Shown here: positions 1 to 8,871 of the stretch, piece by piece
Layout: each line of letters starts with the position of its first letter
How positions within the stretch are numbered: the first letter of the stretch is position 1
From: Cellulophaga algicola DSM 14237
Lineage (GTDB): Bacteria > Bacteroidota > Bacteroidia > Flavobacteriales > Flavobacteriaceae
Assembly (NCBI RefSeq): GCF_000186265.1
Contig: NC_014934.1
Coordinates: 1,054,001 to 1,118,000, forward strand
Length of the DNA stretch: 64,000 bases
Direction: 5' to 3'
Notes under the pieces: generated by a model
Database searches by the model: none
The model's input: the letters and a program-made list of their open reading frames with translations, nothing else
Told to the model about the DNA's origin: nothing
Translations under genes and position numbers: made by a program

Positions 1-543
1 CTTATTCTTTACGCCGTCCTTAGTAATTTTAGCCGTCGTATTTTTCGAAATATCAAATATGTAGATGTTATTTTCAAAAACATAAGCTACTTTAGTATTA
101 TCAGGAGATAGCGTAGGCTCTTGAATCTTATTTTCAGAAATTTTAATGGTCTTCCCAGATTTTACATCAAAAATGTAATAAATCCCTAAAGATGATCTTC
201 TAAATATTGATTCAACTTCGGTAGCCAACAATACTTTGCTTTCATCTGCTGTAAATTCATAGGAAGTAAAATAAGGAATGTTCTCTAATTTTGCTGAATT
301 TACTACTGTACCCACTTTGGCCTGACTAGCGTAGTCATAAATATCAATACTTGTTGTTCTAGTGTTCCTATCAAAATTTAATACGGTGTACTGAGTTCCG
401 TTATTTAAAGACCTAATTTCATCTAATCCTTCTGTTCTAAATGCACCACCCCAAATTTCTTCAAGGGTAATTGCTTTTTTTTGTGCAAATGTAAGGTTAG
501 AAGCACTTAAAATAAAAAAGAAAATAAGCGTTAATTTTTTCAT
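1..543 (-). CDS. Dipeptidyl peptidase IV-like S9 peptidase, N-terminal part (runs off the window)
   Basis: The frame is open from an ATG at 543 to the window edge, giving 181 residues. It starts with a signal peptide (MKKLTLIFFFILSASNLTFA) followed by an ITLEEIW segment and beta-propeller-like repeats (LSPDNTKVAYV, FTADESKVLLA). This is the usual beginning of Bacteroidota DPP IV-type serine peptidases of family S9, which remove N-terminal dipeptides in the periplasm. The catalytic alpha/beta-hydrolase domain lies outside the window, so the catalytic residues cannot be checked. It is divergent from the HMG-CoA reductase gene across a 264-base gap. Confidence 0.8.
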   Translation of the reverse strand, partial: MKKLTLIFFFILSASNLTFAQKKAITLEEIWGGAFRTEGLDEIRSLNNGTQYTVLNFDRNTRTTSIDIYDYASQAKVGTVVNSAKLENIPYFTSYEFTADESKVLLATEVESIFRRSSLGIYYIFDVKSGKTIKISENKIQEPTLSPDNTKVAYVFENNIYIFDISKNTTAKITKDGVKNK

Positions 544-807
544 TTATGTTCTTGTTTGTTAGTGTTAATATGGTGAAACCTGGAGGCCAATTAGTATTGT
601 TTTTAGTGCTAAAACACTTACTTTATCTTGCTTGATTTCACAGATTTTGAAAATATGATTAAAAACCCCAAGTTTAGCAATTATTTCACATAAAAATAAA
701 CTTTTAACAAAAAATATCACAAATGGAACGATCCCTTCAAAGCTAGTAATCTGTTTTATCTTTTTTATTGGTAATTAGTATCTTTGGTGTTCGAAACCAT
801 ACAAACT
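544..807. promoter_or_regulatory. Divergent promoter region with a -7 element for the HMG-CoA reductase gene
   Basis: This is an AT-rich gap between divergent genes with no ORF. TATCTTTG at 779-786 matches the Bacteroidota -7 consensus TAnnTTTG; a TTTA at about 755-758 is only a weak -33 match. A start about 7 bases downstream would place the 5' end near 793. That favours ATG 808 over the TTG at 784 as start of the next gene. No riboswitch-like fold was recognised. Confidence 0.45.
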
Positions 808-2130
808 ATGAACACTCCTATTGAAGGATTTTCCAAGCTTACAAAAGATGAAAAAATAGCATGGTTAGCTAAAAGCTATACAACCAATTCAGCCGAAACA
901 ATTTCTATATTAAAAAGATATTGGAACTCTGATAAAATGCTACAGAAACTTCATGATGAATTCATAGAAAACACCATTACCAACTATTACCTACCTTTTG
1001 GTATTGCTCCTAATTTTCTAATTAACGATAAACTGTATGCCATTCCTATGGCTATTGAAGAAAGCTCCGTAGTTGCTGCAGCAAGTAAAGCTGCTAAATT
1101 TTGGCTAAAGCGTGGTGGTTTTAAAACAACGGTTATCAATACAGAAAAAGTAGGACAGGTTCATTTTATGTATACTGGCGAATTTGAGAAACTAGAATCT
1201 TTCTTTAATTCTATAACTACTAAGTTAATAGCAGACGCTAAAGACATTACCAAAAACATGGAGAAACGAGGAGGTGGTGTTTCAAAAATAGTATTGCGAA
1301 ACAAAACAGCCGAACTAAAAAATTATTACCAACTCCATTGCACCTTTGAAACATTAGATGCTATGGGAGCAAATTTTATTAACTCCTGTTTAGAGCAATT
1401 TGCTCAAACCCTAAAAAGAGAATTTACAGCATCTCCTAAATTTAAAACACATGACGAGCAGTTAGAAATTGTTATGAGTATTTTAAGTAATTATGTTCCT
1501 AACTGTTTGGTTAGAGCAGAAGTAAGTTGCCCTATTGATCAGTTAAGTGAAGACAAGAGTGTATCTACTTTAGAATTTGCAGAAAAAATTATCAGAGCCA
1601 TACAAATTGCTAAAATTGAACCTTATCGCGCAGTAACGCACAACAAAGGAATCATGAATGGCATTGATGCTGTTGTTTTAGCTACAGGAAACGACTTTAG
1701 AGCTATTGAGGCAGGAATACATGCCTATGCAGCAAGAGACGGAAAATACAGCAGCTTAACTAATGCTAGCATAGATGATGGTATTTTTAAATTTTGGATT
1801 GAAATTCCACTTGCTTTAGGTACTGTGGGCGGACTTACAGGGCTGCACCCTCTTGTTAAATTGGCGTTAGAAATTCTTCAAAACCCTTCTGCTAAAGACT
1901 TGATGCAAATTGTTGCCGTAGCTGGCTTAGCGCAAAATTTTGCCGCAGTACGCTCTTTGGTTACCACCGGCATTCAACAAGGACATATGAAAATGCACTT
2001 GATGAATATATTAAATCAATTAGGCGCTTCTGAACTTGATAAAAAGACTTTGGTTGATCATTTCAAACACAATACAGTTACCCATAGTGCCGTAATTTCA
2101 GCATATAATTCCTTGCAAGAAAAAAGATGA
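808..2130 (+). CDS. Hydroxymethylglutaryl-CoA reductase (class II, bacterial)
   Basis: Catalyses reduction of HMG-CoA to mevalonate, the committed step of the mevalonate route to isopentenyl diphosphate. The 440-residue protein begins IEGFSKLTKDEK and carries the substrate-binding PMAIEESSVVAAASKAAKFW segment and the NKGIMNGIDAVVLATGNDFR stretch with the conserved Lys/Asn/Asp residues of HMG-CoA reductases. Length and motifs fit class II enzymes. The ATG at 808 is chosen because an in-frame TTG at 784 lies inside the predicted -7 promoter element. Its stop overlaps the next start by four bases (ATGA), so it is translationally coupled to a GHMP kinase. The family identity is firm; cofactor preference cannot be told by eye. 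Confidence 0.93.
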   Translation: MNTPIEGFSKLTKDEKIAWLAKSYTTNSAETISILKRYWNSDKMLQKLHDEFIENTITNYYLPFGIAPNFLINDKLYAIPMAIEESSVVAAASKAAKFWLKRGGFKTTVINTEKVGQVHFMYTGEFEKLESFFNSITTKLIADAKDITKNMEKRGGGVSKIVLRNKTAELKNYYQLHCTFETLDAMGANFINSCLEQFAQTLKREFTASPKFKTHDEQLEIVMSILSNYVPNCLVRAEVSCPIDQLSEDKSVSTLEFAEKIIRAIQIAKIEPYRAVTHNKGIMNGIDAVVLATGNDFRAIEAGIHAYAARDGKYSSLTNASIDDGIFKFWIEIPLALGTVGGLTGLHPLVKLALEILQNPSAKDLMQIVAVAGLAQNFAAVRSLVTTGIQQGHMKMHLMNILNQLGASELDKKTLVDHFKHNTVTHSAVISAYNSLQEKR

Positions 2131-3035
2131 TTAAAAACTTTTACAGTAACGGTAAACTATTAATCACAGGAGAATATGGCGTTTTAGATGGTGCTATAAG
2201 CTTGGCGCTACCTACTAAATTAGGACAATCATTAAGTATAACGCCCAATACTACAAACACACTTCATTGGCAAAGTATTGATTATTTAAAAACTATATGG
2301 TTTGAAGTAACATTTGAGATAAACACACTCGCCATTACAGCTACTACGGACCAACAAACCGCAGAGGTGCTACAAACCATGCTATTGGAAGCAAAAAAAT
2401 TAAATCCACTATTCTTAGTAGATCAAGCAGGCTATAGGGCACAAACCACATTAGACTTTCCAAGAGATTGGGGCTTAGGTTCTTCTTCTACATTATTAAA
2501 TAACCTAGCAGAATGGGCGTCAATAAACCCTTATGTTTTATTATGGAATTCATTTACCGGAAGTGGTTATGATATTGCATGCGCAAAGCACAACACGCCA
2601 ATTTTATATCAGCTAATACATAAAAAGCCTATAGTAACGGAGGTTGCTTTTTGTCCTGAATTTAGTGACGCCATATATTTTGTACATCTAAATAAAAAAC
2701 AAAATAGCAGAGAAGGTATTGCTAACTATCGAAAAGCAAATTTTGATAGGCCTCAATTTATTTCTGAAATAAATACACTAACCAATGCCATTACTCATTG
2801 TAATGATCTGGAAATATTCAAAAACTTAATTTCCAAACATGAAACTATTATCAGCAAAGCCTTAAGTCTAAAGTCCGTTAAATCTCTTTTATTTCCTGAT
2901 TACGAAGGAGCTATCAAGAGTCTAGGTGCTTGGGGCGGCGATTTTATTTTAGCTGTTGGAGATAACAATACCCCTTCTTACTTTAAAGATAAAGGCTATA
3001 AAACTACAATTTCCTATAAGGATATGATATTGTAA
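2127..3035 (+). CDS. GYDIA-type GHMP kinase, candidate phosphomevalonate kinase
   Basis: A 302-residue GHMP-superfamily kinase of the Bacteroidota type named for its GYDIA motif, seen here in FTGSGYDIACAKHN. It has the N-terminal SNGKLLITGEYGVLDGA segment, the glycine/serine-rich phosphate loop WGLGSSSTL, and a C-terminal motif KSLGAWGGDFILAVGD. It overlaps HMG-CoA reductase by four bases, so a mevalonate-pathway role is very likely. No classical phosphomevalonate kinase is visible, while mevalonate kinase and the decarboxylase are encoded near 58-60 kb. By elimination this could phosphorylate mevalonate 5-phosphate; that is inference, and a second mevalonate kinase activity is the alternative. 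Confidence 0.85.
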   Translation: MIKNFYSNGKLLITGEYGVLDGAISLALPTKLGQSLSITPNTTNTLHWQSIDYLKTIWFEVTFEINTLAITATTDQQTAEVLQTMLLEAKKLNPLFLVDQAGYRAQTTLDFPRDWGLGSSSTLLNNLAEWASINPYVLLWNSFTGSGYDIACAKHNTPILYQLIHKKPIVTEVAFCPEFSDAIYFVHLNKKQNSREGIANYRKANFDRPQFISEINTLTNAITHCNDLEIFKNLISKHETIISKALSLKSVKSLLFPDYEGAIKSLGAWGGDFILAVGDNNTPSYFKDKGYKTTISYKDMIL

Positions 3036-3040
3036 ATGAT

Positions 3041-3086
3041 AACGCATAAAAAAAGGCTTCCAATTGGAAGCCTTTTTTTATGCGTT
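3041..3086. terminator. Bidirectional terminator, 46-base perfect palindrome
   Basis: The arms at 3041-3063 and 3064-3086 are exactly complementary. A GGCTTCC/GGAAGCC core is flanked by A7 and T7 tracts, so it has the terminator form on both strands. It sits between the convergent ends of the GHMP kinase (3035) and the PpiD-like gene (3103). Confidence 0.9.
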
Positions 3087-3102
3087 ATTTACTATTGTTT
3101 TA

Positions 3103-5223
3103 TTAATAAAACATTGATCTATTATCTTCTATCTCAGATGCAGCCTTTAATGCTTGATATACAGAAGAATTAACTCTTGTAGCATTAGAAGCTTTTAACG
3201 TATTTGCAAACGTACTATAGTTATCTAATTTAGTTGCAGCTGTCTTCTTGGTAACTGTTACCATATACACACCACTTTCTCCTTCGATTAAACCAGACGT
3301 TTTACCTTCCGCTAAAACATACGCAGTACCTGCAACAGCGGGCTCTCTACCTGCTCCTGCAATTGTAGGAGATTTAACAGATATTGCTGAAGCTGTAGCT
3401 GCAGAAACATTATTATCTTTTGCAAAGGCATCAAAAGATTTGCCTTTGTTTTTATCCATGATCATAGCTGCTTTTTTCTGCTTACGCAATACAGGCAATA
3501 CTACTGCAGAAGCATCTTCTGAAGTCATTAATCCTTTTGCATATTTAGCAGTTAACCTAACCACTGCATACCCATCATTTAAATCAAAACGTTTTACATC
3601 TCCAATTTCAGAATCAGCATTAAATGCCCATTGAACAATTGGACGTTGTGCACCTAATCCTGGTAAATTTTCATCCATAGGATTTAATTTATTTACAGGT
3701 CTAACAACGTAGTTGTCTTTCTTTGCTATTTCTTCAAACTTAGATTTATTTTCTACTGTAGACATTTCAAATTTAGTAGCATCTTGGAAAAGTAAATCTA
3801 TTGTCTCTTCAGAAGGCTCTATTTCACGCACTAAGTTTGCTACCTGATAAAGGTCTTGCTTTTCTTCTACCTTAACAATATGGAATCCAAAATCTGTTTC
3901 TACTAAACCAATTGAACCAGCACCATTATTAAAAACAAAATCATTAAATGGCTTAACCATAGCTCCTTTTTGAAAGAAACCTAAATCTCCTCCTCTAGGA
4001 CCAGAAGGACCATCTGAATTTTCTTTTGCTAAATCTGCAAAAACAGCTCCTGACTTCTTAGCTTCTGCTAAAACCTCTTTTGCTTTACTTTCTGCTTCTT
4101 CTTTTGTTCTTGTAACTTCTTCACCTGCATTACTTGCTCCCGAAAATGCAATAAGAATATGACTAGCTTTTACATTTCCGCCAGCACGTTTACCTGTTAA
4201 CTTAGAAACTTTAAATGTATTCCCATCACGGTAAGGGCCGTAGATAGTTCCTATAGATAATTTTACTAAAGTATCTGCTACATTTGCTGGAAGACTTGAT
4301 TTTGGCTTATAAATTGTATCAAATTTAGTATCTGAATTAATATCTAAGAAAGCAATATTATCGGTTGTATTTCTAAAACCTCTTACCGTTTCTGTAGTAT
4401 CTTTTTCTTTACTAAAAACTTGATTATCATTTAACAAAGCATTGATTTTCTCTTTAACTTCGTTTTCATCCTTTAAAGAAACTTTTTCTTCAAAGTAAAC
4501 AAATTGAATATCTCTACTATTGTCTTGCTTAAAATCTTCTTTATGAGCTTTTACATAAGCTTCAATCTCACTTTTACTAACAGCAACTGTACTATCTAAA
4601 ATAGATGTATAAGGTACTCTCACATAACTAATATCTAACTTATCATTAGCTAATTTATAATCTAACTCTCCTTCTTTTAAAGTAGTCCCTACTCCCGCTC
4701 TTATTAGATTAAAATAAATCTGCTCTTTTGCTGCGCGAATAATATTTTTTTCTTCTTGTAACCATTGTTGGTAACCAGCAGGATTATTCTTTTTTAAATC
4801 AGCTATAAAGTTGATGAACTTACTTTCGTCAAATACACCATTTTCATTTAAGAACTGTGGTAATTGAGAATACGTTGGGTTCGTTCTCAAGAAATTTACA
4901 ATTTGATCTTGTTCTACAACAATACCTAATTTCTCAAATTGTTGATCTAAAACAGCGTTTCTTACATTTTGCTCATAAACGTTATTTACAATTTGCATTG
5001 AAGAAGCACTTGCTCCATAACTTTTAGAAGCAACTTCTACTTGTTCTCTAAACCCATCAATTGAAACTTCTTCGCCATTAACATCGGCTACTGAAGAACC
5101 TACCTTAGCACCGGAAAAAGCGTTTGTACTGAATATCCCAGAAACTACAAATGCAAATAATGCCAAACCAATGATTAAAATCAAGATGGTAGTTTTTCTT
5201 CTAATTTTATCTAAAATTGCCAT
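3103..5223 (-). CDS. PpiD-like membrane-anchored peptidylprolyl isomerase/foldase
   Basis: A 706-residue protein with an N-terminal membrane anchor (residues about 12-32, LILIIGLALFAFVVSGIF). A SurA-type N-terminal chaperone region follows, then a parvulin (PpiC) domain near residues 350-455 containing ASHILIAFSG, DLGFFQKGAMVKPF and GFHIVKVEEK. A longer C-terminal region follows that may be a second, degenerate rotamase-like domain. The fold places it on the periplasmic side of the inner membrane, helping fold outer-membrane proteins. It lies 159 bases downstream of the CorC-like gene on the same strand. The family call is secure; PpiD and SurA-like names overlap in this phylum. Confidence 0.88.
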   Translation of the reverse strand: MAILDKIRRKTTILILIIGLALFAFVVSGIFSTNAFSGAKVGSSVADVNGEEVSIDGFREQVEVASKSYGASASSMQIVNNVYEQNVRNAVLDQQFEKLGIVVEQDQIVNFLRTNPTYSQLPQFLNENGVFDESKFINFIADLKKNNPAGYQQWLQEEKNIIRAAKEQIYFNLIRAGVGTTLKEGELDYKLANDKLDISYVRVPYTSILDSTVAVSKSEIEAYVKAHKEDFKQDNSRDIQFVYFEEKVSLKDENEVKEKINALLNDNQVFSKEKDTTETVRGFRNTTDNIAFLDINSDTKFDTIYKPKSSLPANVADTLVKLSIGTIYGPYRDGNTFKVSKLTGKRAGGNVKASHILIAFSGASNAGEEVTRTKEEAESKAKEVLAEAKKSGAVFADLAKENSDGPSGPRGGDLGFFQKGAMVKPFNDFVFNNGAGSIGLVETDFGFHIVKVEEKQDLYQVANLVREIEPSEETIDLLFQDATKFEMSTVENKSKFEEIAKKDNYVVRPVNKLNPMDENLPGLGAQRPIVQWAFNADSEIGDVKRFDLNDGYAVVRLTAKYAKGLMTSEDASAVVLPVLRKQKKAAMIMDKNKGKSFDAFAKDNNVSAATASAISVKSPTIAGAGREPAVAGTAYVLAEGKTSGLIEGESGVYMVTVTKKTAATKLDNYSTFANTLKASNATRVNSSVYQALKAASEIEDNRSMFY

Positions 5224-5382
5224 ATATACTATACTAATTTATATCAGGCGACGAAAATACCATTTTTCTTTCAAATACTAAAGACAAAAAAATATTAATA
5301 TAGCAGCCCTTAACCTTAGTGTTATCAAGCGATTAGAATGACACACTTTTTAAAGTTGAAAATTGATTTAAAAATGTAAAAA

Positions 5383-6672
5383 TTAGTCTTTCTCAATAAT
5401 TTCTAGAGAAACCAAATCTATCTTGGTACTTGACACCTCTAACACGGTAAACAAGAAGTTATTAATTTTAATTTGCGAATCTTTATCTGGAATTTCTCCT
5501 GTCTCATTTACAATCAAACCACCAAGAGTACCGTATTCATCGCTCTCAGGAAGCTCTAGTCTATAGTTTTCATTTATATAATCGACATCTAAGCGCGCAG
5601 AAAATTTATAAAAAGTATCGGATACTTGCTCTTCAAAAAGGTCTGTTGAATCGTGTTCATCTTCAATTTCCCCGAATAATTCTTCTACAATATCTTCTAC
5701 CGTCATTATACCAGAAGTACCACCATATTCATCTAAAACCACAGCAATACTCTTTCGCTTTTTGATTAGATTATTTAGAATATCACTAATTAACATGGTC
5801 TCTGGAACAAATTCTACAGGCATTAAAATGCTTTTTATCGTCTTTGGCTTACTAAAAAGCTCATAAGAATGCACATAACCAATAATATTATCTACTGTAT
5901 CCTTATAAATTAAAATTTTAGAATACCCTGTATCTGAAAACCGTTTTGTTAAATTTTTAGGAGATTCATGGATTTCTACCGCTTCTATTTCCGTTCTCGG
6001 AACCATAACATCTCTAGCTTTTACCGCAGCGAATTCTAAAGCCTTTTGAAAAATTTGAATCTCAGAATCTACTTCGTCCTCTCTTTCAACAGCCTCCATT
6101 TGCTCCGTGATATAATCGCCTAATTCTATCTTACTAAACGCAAGCTGCACTTCATCTCCATCAGTTTTAAAAAAGACTTTTAGTATAATATCAGAAATTT
6201 TAATAATAAACTCTGATATCATTGAGAACAAGAGATAAAACAAATAAGCTGGTACAGCCAATGCTTTAAGAAGTGTATTTGAATATATCTGAAAAAGCAC
6301 TTTTGGTAAAAATTCTGCTGTAAGCAATATCACTAAAGTAGATATTACGGTTTGCGTTAATAAACTAAAGTCTTGAAATAAGGTTCTAAGAATAACATTT
6401 TCAAAATTGCCAAAACTCTGAAACCACAGCATCAACAAATCGCCCATATAAAAACCGTAAACAACAAGTGCTATGTTGTTACCAATTAACATGGTTGCAA
6501 TAAATTTAGAGGGCTTTTTGGTTAATCTAGTAAGCACCTGAGCTAAAAAACCTTCTTGTTTTTTTTCTATTTCAATATGAATTTTATTTGCTGAAATAAA
6601 AGCAATCTCCATACCTGAGAAAAAGGCAGAAAGTATTAAACAAAAAATTATAATAACAATTGAAGTTCCCAA
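5383..6672 (-). CDS. CorC/HlyC-type (CNNM-like) membrane protein with CBS pair
   Basis: The 429-residue protein starts with a DUF21-type transmembrane domain (residues about 1-180; SAFFSGMEIAFISANK is characteristic). A CBS-domain pair follows (VPRTEIEAVEI, DEYGGTSGIMTVEDIVEELF) and then a C-terminal CorC_HlyC domain. Members are often called hemolysin family proteins, but they are thought to act in Mg2+/Co2+ transport or its control. GldE of gliding motility is a close relative, yet the neighbours here (lptC, TPR protein, coaX) are not the gldE context. It begins two bases after the small membrane protein ends, so it belongs to the same operon. Confidence 0.87.
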   Translation of the reverse strand: MGTSIVIIIFCLILSAFFSGMEIAFISANKIHIEIEKKQEGFLAQVLTRLTKKPSKFIATMLIGNNIALVVYGFYMGDLLMLWFQSFGNFENVILRTLFQDFSLLTQTVISTLVILLTAEFLPKVLFQIYSNTLLKALAVPAYLFYLLFSMISEFIIKISDIILKVFFKTDGDEVQLAFSKIELGDYITEQMEAVEREDEVDSEIQIFQKALEFAAVKARDVMVPRTEIEAVEIHESPKNLTKRFSDTGYSKILIYKDTVDNIIGYVHSYELFSKPKTIKSILMPVEFVPETMLISDILNNLIKKRKSIAVVLDEYGGTSGIMTVEDIVEELFGEIEDEHDSTDLFEEQVSDTFYKFSARLDVDYINENYRLELPESDEYGTLGGLIVNETGEIPDKDSQIKINNFLFTVLEVSSTKIDLVSLEIIEKD

Positions 6673-6674
6673 AA

Positions 6675-6878
6675 TTATTGCTTTTGGTTTTGTTTATGTT
6701 TTTCAAATTTCAAACGGTAACTTCTTCTAAAGAAAAACATCCCAATAGAAATAATAGAAAAAAAGATAAAAAGATAAGCGAATTCACGGTTTTCATTCCA
6801 ATCTGTATAAATACGATATATAGAAAAAAATGCTACTACCAAATATAAGTACTCCGTAAACTTAAAAATCTTAACCAT
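6675..6878 (-). CDS. Small membrane protein of unknown function
   Basis: A 67-residue protein with two hydrophobic segments (YLYLVVAFFSIYRIY and AYLFIFFSIISIGMFFF) and a basic, glutamine-rich C-terminus. It overlaps the end of lptC by eight bases and stops two bases before the CorC-like start, so it is embedded in a tight operon, which is the main evidence that it is real. I do not recognise a family. Confidence 0.7.
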   Translation of the reverse strand: MVKIFKFTEYLYLVVAFFSIYRIYTDWNENREFAYLFIFFSIISIGMFFFRRSYRLKFEKHKQNQKQ

Positions 6879-7485
6879 CTATTTCTTTGTCTTTAATTAT
6901 CTTGTACCCGTCTCCTGTTTTGTGTGCATTCAAAATAGTGAAATCTCTATTGAAATCCATTCCCATTCCATGAATTAGCGTACCGTCTTTTTCATCAGAA
7001 AATTTAAATTTTTCCTGTGTAAAGATCCACTCATTATGTTGGTCGTAATACAACTGTGTTGTTTCTAAACGTTTGCCATCTTGCATTTCTATCACCACAT
7101 TACCTTGTAAATCAATAACGCTAGTTCCTGAATAAATTATAGCATAATCTGACAAAATTACACTTTTATTACCGTCTTTGTCGAAAAATTCTACACGTAT
7201 TCCTTTAGGAAAAGTACGGTGTGGAAATGAAAGATTTTCAAAGTCTTCACTAATTTCTCCCGTTAATACTGCTATTTTATGACTAGAAGATACCTCTTCA
7301 CTAGACAAGACTTCTTTTGCCTCTGTATATACTAGTTTATAATTTTCAGCTACACCCTGTGGGTATAAATTCTTTTTAGCTTCTTCCCCGACTCTTTCAT
7401 AATCATCTGAACAAGCAAAAAAAAGCATTGCCATGGTGTAAACCACAGCAATGCTTTTAAATGTAAATACTTTATTTTTTATCAT
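6871..7485 (-). CDS. lptC: LptC-like LPS export lipoprotein
   Basis: A 204-residue predicted lipoprotein (lipobox ending AMLFFAC) with the LptC/LptA beta-jellyroll pattern: FPKGIRVEFFDKDGNKSVILSD, VIDLQGNVVIEMQDGKRLET and LYYDQHNEWIFTQEKFKF. LptC passes lipopolysaccharide from the LptBFG transporter to the periplasmic bridge. Bacteroidota versions are commonly predicted lipoproteins instead of having the proteobacterial N-terminal helix. It begins one base after the TPR gene ends and overlaps the following small membrane gene, so it is co-transcribed with both. Confidence 0.85.
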   Translation of the reverse strand: MIKNKVFTFKSIAVVYTMAMLFFACSDDYERVGEEAKKNLYPQGVAENYKLVYTEAKEVLSSEEVSSSHKIAVLTGEISEDFENLSFPHRTFPKGIRVEFFDKDGNKSVILSDYAIIYSGTSVIDLQGNVVIEMQDGKRLETTQLYYDQHNEWIFTQEKFKFSDEKDGTLIHGMGMDFNRDFTILNAHKTGDGYKIIKDKEIDG

Positions 7486-7486
7486 C

Positions 7487-8854
7487 TTATAGATTAGGCA
7501 CTTTTACGCTACCACCTACCCAACAGCTAAAGGTAACAGTTTTACCTGCCATTCCTGAACTAAATATCATTTCTTTTGATGGAGCTCTAGACATGTAACT
7601 AGTTACCGCTTGGCTAGATCTACCACTTAAAGAAGGATCTACTCTTCCTGCTTGTCTTGCTACTTCTGCAGCTTTCCAATATATTGCTCTTTTATCAAAA
7701 GCTGTAGCTCCACAATCGTTAGCACTGTTAGCATATAATGTTGCTATCAATAAATATGCTTTTCCATTAGACGAATTAGCATCAATTGCTTTTTGAGCAT
7801 AACTTCTAGCATTAGATCTACTGCTTCTAGAATAACTAGTTGCGATTTTATATAATAAATCTGATTTCTTGTACTTATCTGTTTCTAAATCTACAGCTTT
7901 ATTAAAGTAAGAAACTGCAGAGCTCGTTTTATTAGCCTTCATTTCTAAATACCCTAAGTATACATATAAATCTGCCGTAGGCTCCATAGCCAACTGTGCA
8001 TCTAATAATTTCTTAAACATAGGATCATCAGTACATTCTTTATTGAACATTCTGTTTACTGCTCTTTTTACCCAAGTGATATCACTTTTCTTCTCCTCAA
8101 AATTCTTTTGGTAAAGAGGAATTAAGTTAGAACAATCTGCTAAAGCACCTAATTTAGAATCAATACTGCCTTCTATCTTACCGTAGTTTTCTGAGTTTTG
8201 AGTATTTGCTGCTAAAATTCTCTTCTCTTTAGAAGTAATGGTTCCTGCATCTTCTTTAGGCAATAATTGCTCAATACGGTCTGTTAACTTCTTATTCTCT
8301 ACGCTTATTTGCTCCATTACATTATCATACGCATCAAAAACCTGTTGCAAGTCTTTTGATCCTGCATTGTGTAATTCTACTAATTCCGTAAAATAGATAT
8401 ATAATGCTTTTGGATTGCTAAAGTTAGCTTTATCCTGAGTAAATCCTTTGTCTAATACATCATAGATTTCTTGTTCAGAACCCATTTTATTATCATACAT
8501 AGCAATACCCTTATCTGCAGCAACACCTGCTACTGTAAAGTTAGAAGGGAAGTGAACCAAACTAGCATCATAAAGATCCATCAGATCTTTAAAGAAACCT
8601 TCTTTTTCTGTTCCTGTTGCTTTTTCAATTTTATAATTTAAAATTCTTTCCCCATAAGCAAAGTTTGCTTTGTGTAAACTCGGGCAGTTATCATAAACCA
8701 TTTTCCATGGTGTGTATGCTGCTTCATAATTCTTAACTTTTACGTGCTCTGAGTATATAGACAGGTTTGTTGTACATTCCGGATTGTTCTGAGCCGTCAT
8801 TGTTCCTACAAAGCCTAATACCGCTAAGGCTACGATGTAAAACTTCTTTTTCAT
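7487..8854 (-). CDS. Secreted tetratricopeptide-repeat protein
   Basis: A 455-residue protein with a signal peptide (VALAVLGFVGTMTAQ) and TPR-like helices. The clearest runs are ADLYVYLGYLEMKANKTSSA, SYFNKAVDLETDKYKKSDLL and YAQKAIDANSSNGKAYLLIA in the second half. It probably acts as a periplasmic or outer-membrane-associated scaffold. Its place between an outer-membrane protein gene and lptC suggests an envelope-assembly role, but nothing in the sequence names the partner. Confidence 0.8.
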   Translation of the reverse strand: MKKKFYIVALAVLGFVGTMTAQNNPECTTNLSIYSEHVKVKNYEAAYTPWKMVYDNCPSLHKANFAYGERILNYKIEKATGTEKEGFFKDLMDLYDASLVHFPSNFTVAGVAADKGIAMYDNKMGSEQEIYDVLDKGFTQDKANFSNPKALYIYFTELVELHNAGSKDLQQVFDAYDNVMEQISVENKKLTDRIEQLLPKEDAGTITSKEKRILAANTQNSENYGKIEGSIDSKLGALADCSNLIPLYQKNFEEKKSDITWVKRAVNRMFNKECTDDPMFKKLLDAQLAMEPTADLYVYLGYLEMKANKTSSAVSYFNKAVDLETDKYKKSDLLYKIATSYSRSSRSNARSYAQKAIDANSSNGKAYLLIATLYANSANDCGATAFDKRAIYWKAAEVARQAGRVDPSLSGRSSQAVTSYMSRAPSKEMIFSSGMAGKTVTFSCWVGGSVKVPNL

Positions 8855-8871
8855 ATTCTAGTATTTAATGG

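Noticed and set aside
784-807. TTG start for HMG-CoA reductase
   Set aside because: The TTG overlaps the predicted -7 promoter element; ATG 808 gives the usual N-terminus.
3248-3634. 128-residue plus-strand ORF inside the PpiD-like gene
   Set aside because: It lies wholly antisense to a well-supported gene and shows only shadow composition.
5383-6672. GldE of gliding motility
   Set aside because: The family is the same, but the neighbours are lptC, TPR and coaX genes rather than the usual gld context.
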